64,000 nucleotides of DNA from Tipula vernalis (Eukaryota > Arthropoda > Insecta > Diptera > Tipulidae). The DNA lies in NCBI GenBank assembly GCA_958295665.1, contig OY282559.1, forward strand, positions 249,360,764 through 249,424,763, in the 5' to 3' direction. Each line of letters starts with the position of its first letter. The stretch's first letter is position 1. Of the stretch, positions 46,707 to 58,506 are shown piece by piece. The notes beneath the pieces are model-generated. The model searched no databases. It was not told the DNA's origin and worked only from the letters and a program-made list of their open reading frames with translations. The translations under genes and the position numbers were made by a program.

Positions 46707-49573
46707 AGTACTTAGATAAATAAATAAAAAAAACGAATGGTTTTAATTCGGCAGCTATTTTCCTCAACATCCAGGCACACACTTCCAAATTAGCCAACAC
46801 CCTCAGTAATGACAAATTAGGCCATCAACACGCCACTTCTTGCACTAAAATCAAAAAATCAGAATAAAGAGTCGTGCCGACAACCAACACCCAACGGATA
46901 CGCAATCACTCAGATTTTGTATCACCGTGTTAACGTTTCGTAATTCAGATGAGGAAGTGAAGTTGGTTTTGCTGAGTGGATGTAACTCCATTGGCTTGGG
47001 TCGATCAGACACTACATGGCACACTATTTAATTTGGATAGCCATCAGTGGTTAGGGCAGGTTTTGACGTTGCATATAGTGCCGACGGCCAATGTACAAAA
47101 TTGTTTGTGGTTTATGGTAAAGTGTGCAAGAAGCTGGACTTAAAATAACCTCGAAAAAAAACACTAGTTCATTTTAGCATCCTAAGGGCACGCTCCCACT
47201 CAATCATCCCATCATCCCGAAATTTTTAGTAAAAATACATAACTTTTACTCAAATTACTTTTAGTAAACTACTAGAAAATCAAGGGAAAAAAATCCACTA
47301 TACACGGCTAAAAATAAATACAATTCTTTCCCCGACTGTACGTCCAACCAGAACCAAAATTTAAAAACAAAAAAATATCCATTCACAAAACAAAATAATT
47401 TACGTGACGTTTTTTTTTAGTTTTGACTAATACTAGTTAAATATTGATAATAATAATAATATAAATATACCAAAAAAATGTTAATCAATAAAAATTACGT
47501 CACCGGATTACAATGATGATGATAATCGGCATTCTTGTCCTTGCTTCATCTGTTAACGCTATTTTCTCCAATTGATTGACTGACGCTTTTATAAAATACG
47601 GTTTGAGATTCACTTAGTCTCGTTTCGCTTTTATTTCACGTATGCACACTGGTGTATCGTATGTGATGGAACTTTAGGTGTAACCGCTTGGTATAGCTTT
47701 TGTTAGTTTAACCGTTTCACTCCACAACACCAAATGTTTACAACAGCAAAAAAAAACACAACGGAACAAAAAATAACTACAACCTTAGCTTCCATCGAAC
47801 TTTTAAATATAATAATTTTTATTTGCTTTTTTTTTATTATAAAATATTACGTATGTGGTAATTACATTGTTGGATCACAATACTTAACTAAGCGGTCCTT
47901 AATAATTTTTTTGCTTTTTATAAATTATAACATATTATTTATTACGAGTATAAGCACTTTAACCGCACACAAAATTGACACAAATATTTTCTATTTTTTT
48001 ATATGTTAATTTTTTTATTTTTATTTTTTTAAACTTATAAACTATTCAACAAAAAATACGAACTTTATGGATATTCTTGGTTTTTTATTTTCGATCGTTT
48101 TCAGGGTTTTATTCCGATTTTTCTCAACTGATATTCATCATATCTACCATTTGTGGCGATCATATCAGTACTGTCCATTTTTTTGTTCTTTATACCACAA
48201 GTAATTTCCAGATTTAGCGGTTCTTTTCCCCTATTTTAACATTACGTTAATTGAACATTCCAAATTTGCATGTTTACCTTCCAAACTTGTTCTTAATTAC
48301 AGTACACGAAGCACATATAGCAATTTTTCTTTCTCTTCGTATCTACAACTACAAGGCAGGCAATAAAGTGAGAAAAGTGCGATTCGTTACATGGAGGATA
48401 TCAACCACGATGTTCCCATAAGTTTGGAGTGCTGGTGGATCGCATCGTGCTGTCTCCTGGGTGTGCAAAATAATCATTAAATAACAGGTATTCTTGTAAA
48501 CTACAATTTTTGCTTTATATAAAATTTTAATAGTCATATCATATTGTTTATCACAAACTTTTGTTGTATCTGGCAGCTATATGCTTTCCTATTCCTAGTA
48601 ATCGGTATGTACACAGAATGATCGGTTAAAAGGGGTAATTCCAAGTCGTTGTGAAATAAGAGGGAAGGGCCGTCGTTCTCCAAAAATATAATGTTAGCTT
48701 ACCGAGAGAAAATGACCCACGACCAAACATGACCTCACCGAACAGAGCTAGCAGGTGACTTATCTCTCCGAAGTGGTAAGGTAACAAACTTCTGAAAACT
48801 CCCGTATTTTGGACGATTAAATAAAATAATTAACGCATTTCATCTAATAACAATTGTTTTCAAACATCTACATGCAATGCACAAAGAATAAATTGAAAAA
48901 CAATAACAAATCGATCGCGCTCAATGCAACCGCCCACAAAGATAGCTTGGGCAGCTTTGTACAGCAACCGAAAAGCTATAAATATTAAAATGTGTTTGCT
49001 TGCCTTATTTAAATGTGTTTGCTTATATACTTATTAAAATGTGTTACCTATACAGACGAAAATTCTTCCTATGAATAACGGTAATTCAAGAAATAGGTAT
49101 CGCTAGGTACGCGTCCAAAAGACTGTTATATCTCAAAAAATTTTATTTTGGGTAAATCGAAGTCGAAAGTTTAGCTGCCAATAAATCTATTATCTTATGT
49201 ATATTTTTAAAGGAATGTTTAGTTTTATTGTTCTTGTTACACTATATTGATCCTTTGCTCTTGATTCTTTCTTCGTTTCCTTCCTCTTCATCTACAAACT
49301 GCGGCGGGGAAATCTTGCGGCAGGGAAATCTTTAATTCTTTTTTCATCAAAAATTTTTTGATTCTACTGATTTCTCGCTCCACTACGAAGATAAAATATT
49401 TCAAGGCCATTTTGTTTATTCTTGAAGTTGTCAAATTTTTGTCATTATAGGAAAATATTTTACGTGCACACATCGTATTATAACCTAAAAAACAAAGCGA
49501 AAAAAATTTTTTTTAATCATTTTTAAAAATACTTTATTAGTTTGCATTAATATTTTTAAATATTATATACATT
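46707..49573. other. Long stretch without a recognisable gene
   Basis: Bases 46740-47160 are less AT-rich and include a short frame (EEVKLVLLSGCNSIGLGRSD) without recognisable homology. 47734-48009 is a hydrophobic, Ile/Phe-rich frame best explained by AT-rich composition. 48640-48800 is locally GC-richer and unidentified. The left end of the Harbinger element should lie within 49000-49570, but its inverted repeat was not found. Confidence 0.45.
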
Positions 49574-50465
49574 ATGTCAGATTCATGTGAGAATTGGAGT
49601 CGGGAACAGACACTAAAATTAATTCAAGAGTTACAAAAATATCCGTGTTTGTTCGACCCGCTTAATGTTAATTTTTTAAATTAAGTATTTAAATATAAAA
49701 AATTAAATTTAATGTTAGTTGAAATTAAAACAATCAAGCGACACGTAACAATTGATATTATAAAACGAAAAATTCGAACGCTAAAAGCGCAATTATGGAA
49801 AGAAAAGCGGAAGATAGACAATTCGAAGAAAAGCGGCTGCGGCATCGATGAGTTGTATGAGCCCACACTCTGGTGCTATAAGGAATTGAGTTTCCTTCTT
49901 CACTGCAACGATGCGGAATCAAGTTCTTCAAATTTAGATCTATTAGATGTTAGTAGTTTAATGTAATATTTTTATATTAAGTATTTAACGATATATTTTA
50001 TTTCCAGGTTGGGATAAGCGAATCCGAAGACATTTCCGAAAATGTTCAACGCACCCTTAAAGTAAGTAAAAATATTGGAGTAGTTTGAAAAACGAAATTT
50101 TAGTGAAATTTACAGCAGTTTTGTTCATGTCACATACAAAATCATTATTTGTTTCAAATTTAATTTGTTTTAACTTGTAAAATTTAAGCTCTTGATATAA
50201 TTAATTAATTTTTTTTTATTTATTCGTTTTCAGAAACCAAAAACAACAACACAAACTAAACAATTAGAAGCAGAATGCCATAGTGCATTACAAATGTCAA
50301 GGGAGTACTTTCAAAATCGAGCGGCTATACAACCATTCGGCAGAAAGGAGGAATTCTGCCGATACCTATGCAGCCTCTTAAAAAAAAATAAAATCGGAGG
50401 ATGTTTTTGACAATTTAACGTTCGAAATACTGGGGCTTGTCAACAAAAATATAAGAGAAGCGTAA
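49574..50465 (+). pseudogene. Harbinger MADF/BESS DNA-binding protein, three exons
   Basis: The second Harbinger protein, thought to assist transposase binding and nuclear import. ATG at 49574 (MSDSCENWSREQTLKLI). MADF domain: LIQELQKYPCLFDP, an in-frame TAA at 49682-49684, then IKRKIRTLKAQLWKEKRKI, KKSGCGIDELYEPTLWCY and LSFL. Exon 1 ends at 49948 (GT donor at 49949). Exon 2 is 50008-50061 (VGISESEDISENVQRTLK) with a GTAAGT donor. Exon 3 starts at 50234 after TTTTCAG and reads QLEAECHSALQMSREYF. A shift in the A run near 50385 leads to a BESS-like tail SEDVFDNLTFEILGLVNK and the TAA at 50463. Confidence 0.8.
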
Positions 50466-50930
50466 CAAAGACAACAATTTTTTACCATACCACATCTAGA
50501 GCAAAATACCACTGTATCCCATCATTCACCCTCACCCACCATACCCACAGATAACCATTCCGTCTATCCTAATCCGTGTCCTACCTCAAAATTTAAAACA
50601 ATTTATAAAATACCAACTCCAACCAGTGATCTGGCAAATATTACTCCCGTATGTCAAAATATTCTAAACCATACTGAGATTCGAAAACACCCTCCTCCAG
50701 TTCCGAACATTCATTTATTAAATCATATACTACCCTACCACAGTTTAATCATTTACCACCCTCACCCTCTTTCATATGGGTGAAGACTATGAATTATCCG
50801 ACGAAGAATACGCTTCAAATTAAAACTTAATAAATAAAAAAAAATTCTTTATATTGTTCTTATATTTATTTAAAATATTTAAATTACAGTGCTCCTTTGT
50901 TGTTGAAATAATCGGTTAGTTGTTGTCTAA
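50466..50930. other. Intergenic region between convergent Harbinger genes
   Basis: One plus-strand frame stays open and Pro/His/Ser-rich to about 50780 after the BESS stop, and a short acidic frame (GEDYELSDEEYASN) ends at 50822. These may be decayed remains of the MADF protein's C-terminus. No other feature. Confidence 0.4.
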
Positions 50931-52191
50931 CTAATTCACCACCAAACGGCCATCTACCTTCTTCCGTTGTTGATCTGGAGAATTACCAAGTTCATAAACA
51001 TGAGCTTCATCTCTGTACCACCTACTCCTTTCTATTAAGAAGTTATGAAGTACGCAGCAACATTGCACAATAATCTTCACTTTATCTTGATGAAGATTAA
51101 TTGGTCTCTGGAAAATTTGGAATCGATTACTCAAAATTCCAAACGCACGTTCAATATTTTGGCGAGTCCGGCTTAATCTTCGGTTGAATATTTTTTTCCT
51201 TTCATCCGTTGTTGTGAAGGGGTAAGGCGTTATTAAATTTTATGACAACGGAAAGGCATTGTCTCCAATAAACATATGCGGCAGTAATCTCGAATCTCCA
51301 ATGTATTTTTTTGATGGGAAATATCTGTCGGGTTGCTGCAGCACGTACATAAAATTGGAGCGTTGCAAAACACCACTATCGCTAATTCTGCCATTGCACC
51401 CAAAATCAATATAAATAAATTTCGCATATGCGTCTGCTACACCGAGTAGAACAATACTGTTAAACCCTTTATAGTTATAAAACAATGGCACAATTTTTTT
51501 GGAAGGCCTAAATGCAACGTGCTTTCCATCGATAGCACCTAAACAGTTTGGAAAATGCCATTTAAGACTGTAGTCGTCTGCAATTTTTGACCACTCTTCT
51601 TTGCTGGTTGGAAACTGAAATAAAATAGAAATATTATAAAACGTGTAACGTATTGATTTTGTTTCAATTACCTTTAAAAATTTGTTCTTTTAATTTTTAT
51701 ATATGGCCTCGCATACGTCTATAATTGATGTGGCCAAGAATGATTTCGATAACTTGGAGCTATAATCTAGTTCCATGAAATTTTCTCCAGTGGCCAAGAA
51801 CCTTAATGCAACGGAGAGTTTTTCACTTGCACTGATTGCCGGCCTCATATATGTGTCTTGTTTCTCAATATCGGATTTGATTGCGGTTAACACAAGATTA
51901 AAAGAATCCTCATCCATTCGTATAAAATTCTTGTAATCGGCTGAATTCGGTTTCAATTCCTGCATTAGGTGTTGGGTGTTGCCATTTTGGTTTCTGGTTT
52001 TCTTATAATCTCTTTAACCCAGCATCGTCTTGTCGTTTTCTGTTCCTCTTCCGCTTTTTGATAGCTATTAATAGCAAACCAGCGGCAGCTATTGATATCA
52101 TTGCCATCATTGCAGCATCATTATTTTGTCCATCAACGGTCAGAAAACAGGCATTATTATTATTAGGTAAATTATTCATTTTTATTCCCAC
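50931..52191 (-). pseudogene. PIF/Harbinger DDE transposase (HARBI1-like)
   Basis: N-terminal frame 52191-52003 starts MGIKMNNLPNNNN, includes a hydrophobic patch and a basic run (KKRKRNRKRQDD). A one-base shift near 52010 leads to NTQHLMQELKPNSADYKNF and MRPAISASEKLSVALRFLATGENF. A GT-AG intron lies at about 51612-51672. Then LKWHFPNCLGAIDGKHV (first Asp), IYIDFGCNGRISDSGVL (second Asp), YIGDSRLLP, GDNAFPLS, an in-frame TAA near 51240, and RQNIERAFGILSNRFQIF (catalytic Glu), ending GRLVVN and a stop. The D-D-E positions are all kept. Defects: one shift and about two stops. Confidence 0.9.
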
Positions 52192-52200
52192 GAGTTTTTG

Positions 52201-52737
52201 TTATAAATGTTAAATTTTTGTTACACGAAACGTCAAAAATCATTTTACACACATTCTTAAACAAAGAAACGCGCAAAGAAATGCGCAAATGCGCATAATG
52301 TGGATGTCGAGTGATTTTTTAATATCGTAGAAGCAGGAGGAAAGAATTAAAGTGTGGAGAGGCTGATTCGGTTTAGTTCAATAAATTATCGTATTTAGGA
52401 AAAATTGGAAAATGTAACACTTTATGAGAAATTTTTTGTCAAATGTTTCCACATATGACTGTCTTTGTGAAATATTTTGAATGAACCATGATAATATTTG
52501 AAGATAAAACAAATTTTTAGTTAAAAGGTTGAATTCCCTTAATAAAATATATGTAATTTATTTCAAATTTTAAAAATAATAAAATAAAGTACGTACATAC
52601 ATATAAACAAAACAAAAATCACAATTCAATTAAATTTTAAATTCAATTCAGTATTATGGTCTTAAAATTAATCACATTCAAGATTATAATAAAAATCTTT
52701 GTATTTAGTCAGAATTCAATTTTTATCACATAGTTCC
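52201..52737. other. Spacer between two minus-strand genes
   Basis: AT-rich, no gene. It probably contains the right end of the Harbinger element: GCGCAAAGAAATGCGCAAAT at 52270 is a small repeated word. No inverted partner was found on the left. Confidence 0.45.
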
Positions 52738-54370
52738 TTAATACCCTTTAATTTCTTTGAGCAAAATTTTATTGGGCCCAAATTTAATTTTTTTTGTATC
52801 ATAATTTAAAATATCAAGGACAATTTTTTTTATTTGCTGTATCAGTGCATACGACTTGAAACCCATCTGACATCGACTCCTTAATATAAAATTGAAACGG
52901 AGTTTCCTTCCGCACTTCCACAACACTGATCTTATGCCAATTGATTTTGTTGTTGAGTGTATCAACTTTAAAATTGTTACCGAACAATTTTTATAAAACT
53001 TTAATATTTATAAAGTCCTTGTTTTCCATTTCATTAACTTTGTACAGCGGTTTGAATTTTTTACTTGATTTGATAACGGTTACCATTTGAGCTGGATTGT
53101 AAATGGGTCCAGATTTCAAAATCCGTTTTTTCTCACGTTCGATCGTTGAATGCATACTGCCTGCTTCATTTTGTGAGTGCCCTGTCACTAAAAAATAGTG
53201 AGTAATTTTTCTTATGTCGAGCTTTTGAACACAATAAAGTAGCAAGGCCAGCAGCTATAAACTGGTTTTTATTTTGTCCTGCACAGTTGCCTGAAAACAG
53301 GACAATAGGTTTATCCAAGCCAGTATAGTTTTCAAAAATTTGTATAGGCAAGTACCAATTTCATTAACTCCTCGTTTGCTTTCGGATTCGTTCCACACGT
53401 AGCAGTTCCCTTGACTGATACCCAAATTAAATATCGTGAAATTGTATACTGCTAATTTAGACAAGTAGTAGAAGGTTGAAATATCACTGGAAGGAGTAGA
53501 TAGTAGCGCTTGTAGATCAAAAACAGCTGGTATGCAAAAGCCATCTTTCGCTTTTTGCTTTTCCGTTTCTTTTATTTTTCTGACAAAATCTTTTGCTTCT
53601 AAGTGCGGTTTTAGTTGTTGATTATATTTTTCAACGTCTTTGTCAGCGTTAAAAATATTTTCTGCTTCCGCACATACCGAACATTGATCCTTTTTAGGCG
53701 AAAAAAGTGCGATATTAAAATTAGAATTGAAAATTGTTCGGTACATCAAGTAGTTTCCATATAATTTGTCTTGGCTTATACAGTACTCAACATAATCTCT
53801 ATGCAGATCAGCTAAAGATTTGCCTCCTTCGATATATTCTCGACTACTTGTAGCTCTTACATAATGGCTCTCAATTCGTGGAATGGAATTAATATGCGCC
53901 ATTATGCCTTTTTTATTGATTCGTTAAGCTTTGGGTGATTCGAGTGTTTGCCCCGTTTATCAGACTCTACGATGCCATTTTCAGTTTTATGGAAGAGCGT
54001 TCTTATCATGCGATTGGAAATGTTGAGTGTGTTTAAAAAAAATACTTTACATACTCTAAATTCCGTTGAAATAATTTTAAAATAATATGCTTTGTTTTCT
54101 TTCTTTGTATTTTCTCTGAATTCGAACATTTCCGTTCTACTATTTCGACATTGTTTTCTAAGAATAATCGCCTTGCTGTTGTCTCCGAGATTCCAAAATA
54201 AATTAAATATTTGTTTACGATCGTCAGTACAATTCTCACAGCCAGGTTGTATGCTTTTGGCTTTAACTGATCGGCCTGTCGCAGTTTCATAAGGTTGCCC
54301 AAAATTTCCCTTATGCTCACAAAACACATAACAGAAACGGATTTTACCGTTTTCGTTGTGTTTTGTATTT
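52738..54370 (-). pseudogene. Unassigned transposon-like protein with GNCAGQNKN and TGHSQNE motifs
   Basis: Product not identified with certainty. The frame from about 54370 reads ETATGRSVKAKSIQPGCENC, FNLFWNLGD, then FRVCKVFFLNTLNISNRMI and RGKHSNHPKLNESIKKA. After a shift at about 53905 it reads INSIPRIESHYVRATSSREY, SLADLHRDYVEYC, FNIALFSPKKDQCSVC and PAVFDLQALLSTPSS. Another shift (about 53345) gives VLFSGNCAGQNKNQFI, a third (about 53250) YFLVTGHSQNEAGSMHS and ERE.KRILKSGPIYNPAQM, then VEVRKETPFQFYIKESM. It resembles a widespread arthropod family of uncharacterised proteins, probably with an RNase H-like fold. Which residues are catalytic is inferred only. About five breaks. Confidence 0.62.
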
Positions 54371-54529
54371 TGTTTTTGTTTTGTGTGGTTGTATGCCTGC
54401 GCCTGAAGACGACAGACAGTGCGCGTTGTCTTCGACTTGTGGCGGTGAACGCATGTATAAATGCGTGACCGCCACAGGACTCCCCCACGAGTGAATTTCC
54501 CCCTCTGTAATGTTGTGCGTATGTGATGT

Positions 54530-54727
54530 CTAGTGTGCGTGTACGTTCGTGTGTTTTGACGAAGCGTAGATGTGTGCGAATGTGTGTGTGTGATGCTTGC
54601 GTGCGTGTGTGAGTTGCTTGCGTGCGTGTGTGATGCTTGCATGCGTGTGCTAGTGTGTGTGATGCTCGTGCGTATGCGTGTGTGTGTGATGCTCGTGCGC
54701 ATGCGAGTGTGTGTGCAAGTGTGCGTC
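54530..54727. repeat. (TGTGTGCG)-type variable minisatellite
   Basis: Irregular repeats of GTGTGTGTGATGCTTGCGTG and GATGCTCGTGCGTATGCGTG. The long Thr/His frame read from the minus strand (54530-54702) is a product of this array and is not counted as protein. Confidence 0.9.
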
Positions 54728-57470
54728 GACCAACTTACCGAAACCGCGACTTGCCAGTGTAGCGTCTGACGTTTTCTTGTCTTGGTTTCTGTAAGTGCGG
54801 TATTGTGTCAGTCTGGTCCCAAAACATGCGCCAGACCAGAATGGCCGCCTCACACACAGATAGTTCTTTATTTTGCCGGCTATTAAGGCTTCTTCCATAT
54901 TTTTTTCTGTTCAATTGGCGCGGTCCGATTTTGTTATGTAATTGCATACCATGTCCACCTAGAATAATTTATCTAATGAATCTATGAATTTATAATTAAT
55001 ACGGGGCAAAAGGATGCACCTCTTTAATGGTATATCGTTTTGCCCTTCGACATGTATCATATTTCCCCGTTGAACAATTAAGCGTTGTATTTAGTAGTTT
55101 GATAGAGCAAAATAAATTAATACACTATAAACCGTTCGTCTTTTAAATAGTATTTTTCGGATTTTGAACGTTTTGTATATTACCATTTGAAACTGCAATA
55201 AAACGTATTTACAGCGAAGTTACCGAAAATTATCGCAGTTCATATTCACATCATTTTGCCCCGCCAATTAGACTTAGACAAATACATTATACTCGTAAAT
55301 ATTTCTAGTTTTACAAAGAACGTGATTTCATAGTTTAAAGTTCGATTACCGATTCGATGGTACGACGAAGGATGAAGCCACAAATATCACAAGCGAAACT
55401 TTTTGTATCACACAATGATCGCTGCTTTAGTTGCTCGAACATACCATTTTAAACTCGGAAGATACAGCTGAACAATGACGGGGCAACCAACATGTGAAGT
55501 AAAACTTATAAGAAATCCTTTCCAAAAATATTTTCTTCTTATACAATTTAAATTCCAATTCAATATTCCCACCGCACGTTTATCAATCTGAGCATTCTGA
55601 AATCCACTTAAGCCTCGTTCTCAATTTAAAAAAAGATTTGTTTCTAAAATATTTTAATTAAAACGTAAATAATTAAAATCATTTTCATTTCATTTCCTGT
55701 TTAACAATGTAGCTAATAAAAATGAAAATGAAAAAGTTTTCTTCAACTTCGGGAACAAAACAATTTATCATATTTTTCCATTTTTGTTTTTTTTTTTGGA
55801 AAATAGGAAACCTTTTTTTTATTTATTTTCATTTTTCCGCTTTCTGTAATAAAAAACTATAATATTATTATTTATCTTGTTTATAAAACTAAAATAGCCG
55901 GGAAGAAATGGAATGAAGGTTTATATGTAGGTGAAATGTACAGTATTGGGCAGCATGTATTTATTGTATGCCCGGTTTGAGGTGAAAATGGTTTGAGTAT
56001 CCATGCCAGCTTAGGAATATTACAATTGAATACATGAGTAAATTTTAGGTAATCTAATCAATTATTTGTATCCTTTTCTTTAATTTCGGAAGATAGAGGC
56101 AAAATAAAAGGATAATAAAGGTATTATGCTATTAACATACTTATGTCGATGTATTCAAAAGTTACTCCTTAGCTTTGAATAAAGTACTTAAAAAACCATT
56201 ATGGGAATACTAAACTCGTATGGTACAATATAGGATGTAACAAGTTTTATAAATTACTTAAATTTTATTTATCGTAAACGGAAAATTATATAGTGAGACG
56301 TTTCAATTAATTTTGTATGGTACCAGACCAATAAGATTAGAGGCCTAAGCATATTTTATTATATTTACTTGTTTTATGATATGATAATTTGTTTAAGCGA
56401 GCGAATCGAATTGGAAAATACCGAAACGTTTACCTACTGATCCTTTTTTTAACCTACTTACTTGTTAAAATATAATGTCTATCGTTAAAATATCTTGAAT
56501 TGCTGTCAAATTTTATGTTCTACCTTCAAGTTTATTGCAAATAAAGGATGCCTTCAATAAAAAAAACTTTGACACATTGAATTTTCGCAAAATAACACCA
56601 GTTTATAAAAAAAAATATAAAAGATTCGGTGAGAAAATCGTCCTTAATTTGTTTATGTAATTATTATCTAATTGTAAAAATCGTATGTTGCGCTCTACAT
56701 TATTTGTCTAAGAAGCTTGTTACGAGATAAGACCAGTTATGAATCACGCGGTTGAACAGCTGAAGTAGGACTCTTGTCCCGTTGTCACGATTCGGTTCAC
56801 ACGTGTCCTCTCTCGTAGCCAGAACATCTTGCAATCACCACCTGCAGCGTTTGCGGCTATCTCTCAGTCGAGGATGGGTCCCATTGGTGGTGTCTCGCAA
56901 GACCTAAAAACTGCTAGATGTTGATATTCCTACCTACGTCTGCGACGTTAGCTCAAGGTCTGCCAACCCCACCGAACACAACAAAAAAATTAACGACACA
57001 TCATTTTTTCCAGTATCCCATTAACAATTTTTCAAATATATTTTCTAATAAAAAAAAATTACTAAGTTACAGTTAGCGTAATTAACAATTATTATTTTTT
57101 TTTTTCCGTTTCTTTTTGTTTTCGTCTTTATTCACCTTCCCTTTAAGATAACATCATAAAAGGAAAGTTCCTTTTCCCGTTGGATTTTTAAACTTGAAGC
57201 GCATACCGTGTAGAGTCCATTGAGCTTTTTGAACCCGCCACTGGAATCTGGAAATAAACAATGAACATTTCTTTTTGTTTTTGCCCTTCTCTTTGTCACA
57301 GTGTTATGTAGAACAAAAAAAACAACAACAAATTGGATTATGACAAAAAAATAATAATAATAATCACCCATATATATAAAACCAAATTTTTTTTCTCTTA
57401 CAAGCTAAATTTTTTTTTACCCTTGGCGTGCTGTTCTGATAGCTGTTGGCGACCCTCAACTTCGCCCACT
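54728..57470. other. Long non-coding stretch
   Basis: No gene identified. 54730-54960 is GC-richer with no recognisable domain. 56740-56960 is also GC-richer, and one plus frame reads a Cys pair with downstream His/Cys (TCSVCGYLSVEDGSHWWC), possibly a zinc-finger remnant of an unknown element. 55300-56700 and 57000-57130 are AT-rich with homopolymers. Confidence 0.45.
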
Positions 57471-57768
57471 GTTGTATGCCATGATATGCCGCTTGATGTT
57501 ATCCGATTAATGGCTGTTTTGATTTCAATATTACCCCGATATACTGTTGATAGATAAACTTCAATATCGTTGTATGCCACATAGATAACCTTCAATATCG
57601 TTGTTTGATTTCAGTATTCAATACCGTTGTATGCCACGATACGCCGCTTGATGTGGTCAGATAAATCACTGTTTGATTTCAGTATTCAATACCGTTGTAT
57701 GTCACGATATGCCGCTTGATGTGGTCAGATAAATCACCGTTTGATTTCAGCATTCAATACCGTTGTAT
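57471..57768 (+). repeat. 68-bp tandem repeat, about 2.4 clear units plus a degraded one
   Basis: GTTTGATTTCAGTATTCAAT starts at 57603, 57671 and 57739, exactly 68 bp apart, with shared TACGCCGCTTGATGTGGTCA. A degraded unit precedes them from about 57471 (TATGCCGCTTGATGTTATCC). Ends in a TA tract at 57767-57779. Confidence 0.9.
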
Positions 57769-57779
57769 ATATATATATA

Positions 57780-58114
57780 CATGTACTGTTGAATGCTCCA
57801 CGCCTTAGTTATATCTTTTTAATAATTATTTCGTTGTTGATGACTGCCCATATTAGGTATTTAGTCTCAGTTTAGGGGGGCGAGTAGAAGAGACAGCAGA
57901 GACGCAACGATTTCAACAACAACGTCAAGCAACACTACCTACAGTTAGTACAAATTTGGGTGACCGCATGGGAATATGATGATGGAACGAAATCTCGCCA
58001 CCCCCTCACAACCGCCGATGGAAAAATCGGTGGAGGGAATAATAATAGTTGTTTACAGCTTTTCAGAAAAAAGAGTTTACGGCACCAGGAAATTTGTGTT
58101 GTCATTGTGTGTCT
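57780..58114. other. Unrecognised GC-richer stretch
   Basis: 57870-57960 reads an Arg/Gln/Glu-rich plus frame (VEETAETQRFQQQRQATL) that is reminiscent of the N-terminal repeats of Helitron proteins, but it is too short to call. No other feature. Confidence 0.35.
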
Positions 58115-58470
58115 TCTTACAGGGTTGGAGCAGTAGATGAAACTTTAAATTGTATTGTCTTGTGCTAAATAAATTACTAAAAAATATATTACTAACAAAT
58201 TTACTAACTATCAACTACTTAGGTCGTCATCCCTCGATCTTGTTATATGTAAAAAGGTGTACGACGGCAGCCTGGCCAGGGGCGGATATCATACTATTAG
58301 ACTTATGTGGGTGGTTAATCGATGTGAAGCCTTTCTTTACGGGGTTTGGCTTCATGAAGAATGGTGTCGTGACATGGGTATAGTGGTGTGGTATTCGCAT
58401 TTATAATACGGGAGACTTGCTTAATGCTTGATCGTACATCGCAATCAATCAATCAATCAATCAATAAATC
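58115..58470 (+). repeat. SINE-like dispersed repeat, copy E (longest), with (CAAT)n tail
   Basis: Contains the family core TGTATTGTCTTGTGCTAAAT, TTTACTAACTATCAAC, TTGTTATATGTAAAAAGGTG and GGCCAGGGGCGGATATC, and ends TTAATGCTTGATCGTACATC followed by five AATC/CAAT units (58440-58468). It abuts the truncated end of BEL element 2. A short open frame (58150-58383) is not convincing as protein. Confidence 0.75.
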
Positions 58471-58506
58471 GTAACACGTAGGCTAAAACTCTGGTAATTT
58501 TGCCTA

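Larger units (their letters stand above)
49574..52200. mobile_element. PIF/Harbinger-type transposon with two convergent genes
   Basis: Autonomous Harbinger elements carry a DDE transposase and a second DNA-binding protein (Myb/SANT/MADF type). Here a plus-strand MADF/BESS gene and a minus-strand transposase converge with their 3' ends about 460 bp apart. Both have short GT-AG introns. Only a few nonsense changes are seen. Terminal inverted repeats and the expected 3-bp duplication could not be located, so the coordinates are those of the coding part. Confidence 0.82.

Noticed and set aside
47734..48009. Hydrophobic 91-residue frame that could be a membrane protein
   Set aside because: Ile/Phe/Tyr richness is what AT-rich DNA gives by chance; no start context, homology or neighbours support it.
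54510..54898. Thr/His-rich N-terminal extension of the minus-strand frame upstream of the unassigned transposon-like gene
   Set aside because: It is the translation of the TGTGTGCG minisatellite; real family similarity starts only near 54370.
56820..56920. Zinc-finger-like frame (TCSVCGYLSVEDGSHWWC)
   Set aside because: Short, isolated and unsupported by flanking coding sequence.
57870..57960. Possible Helitron N-terminal Arg/Gln-rich segment
   Set aside because: Low-complexity resemblance only; no zinc finger or Rep block follows.
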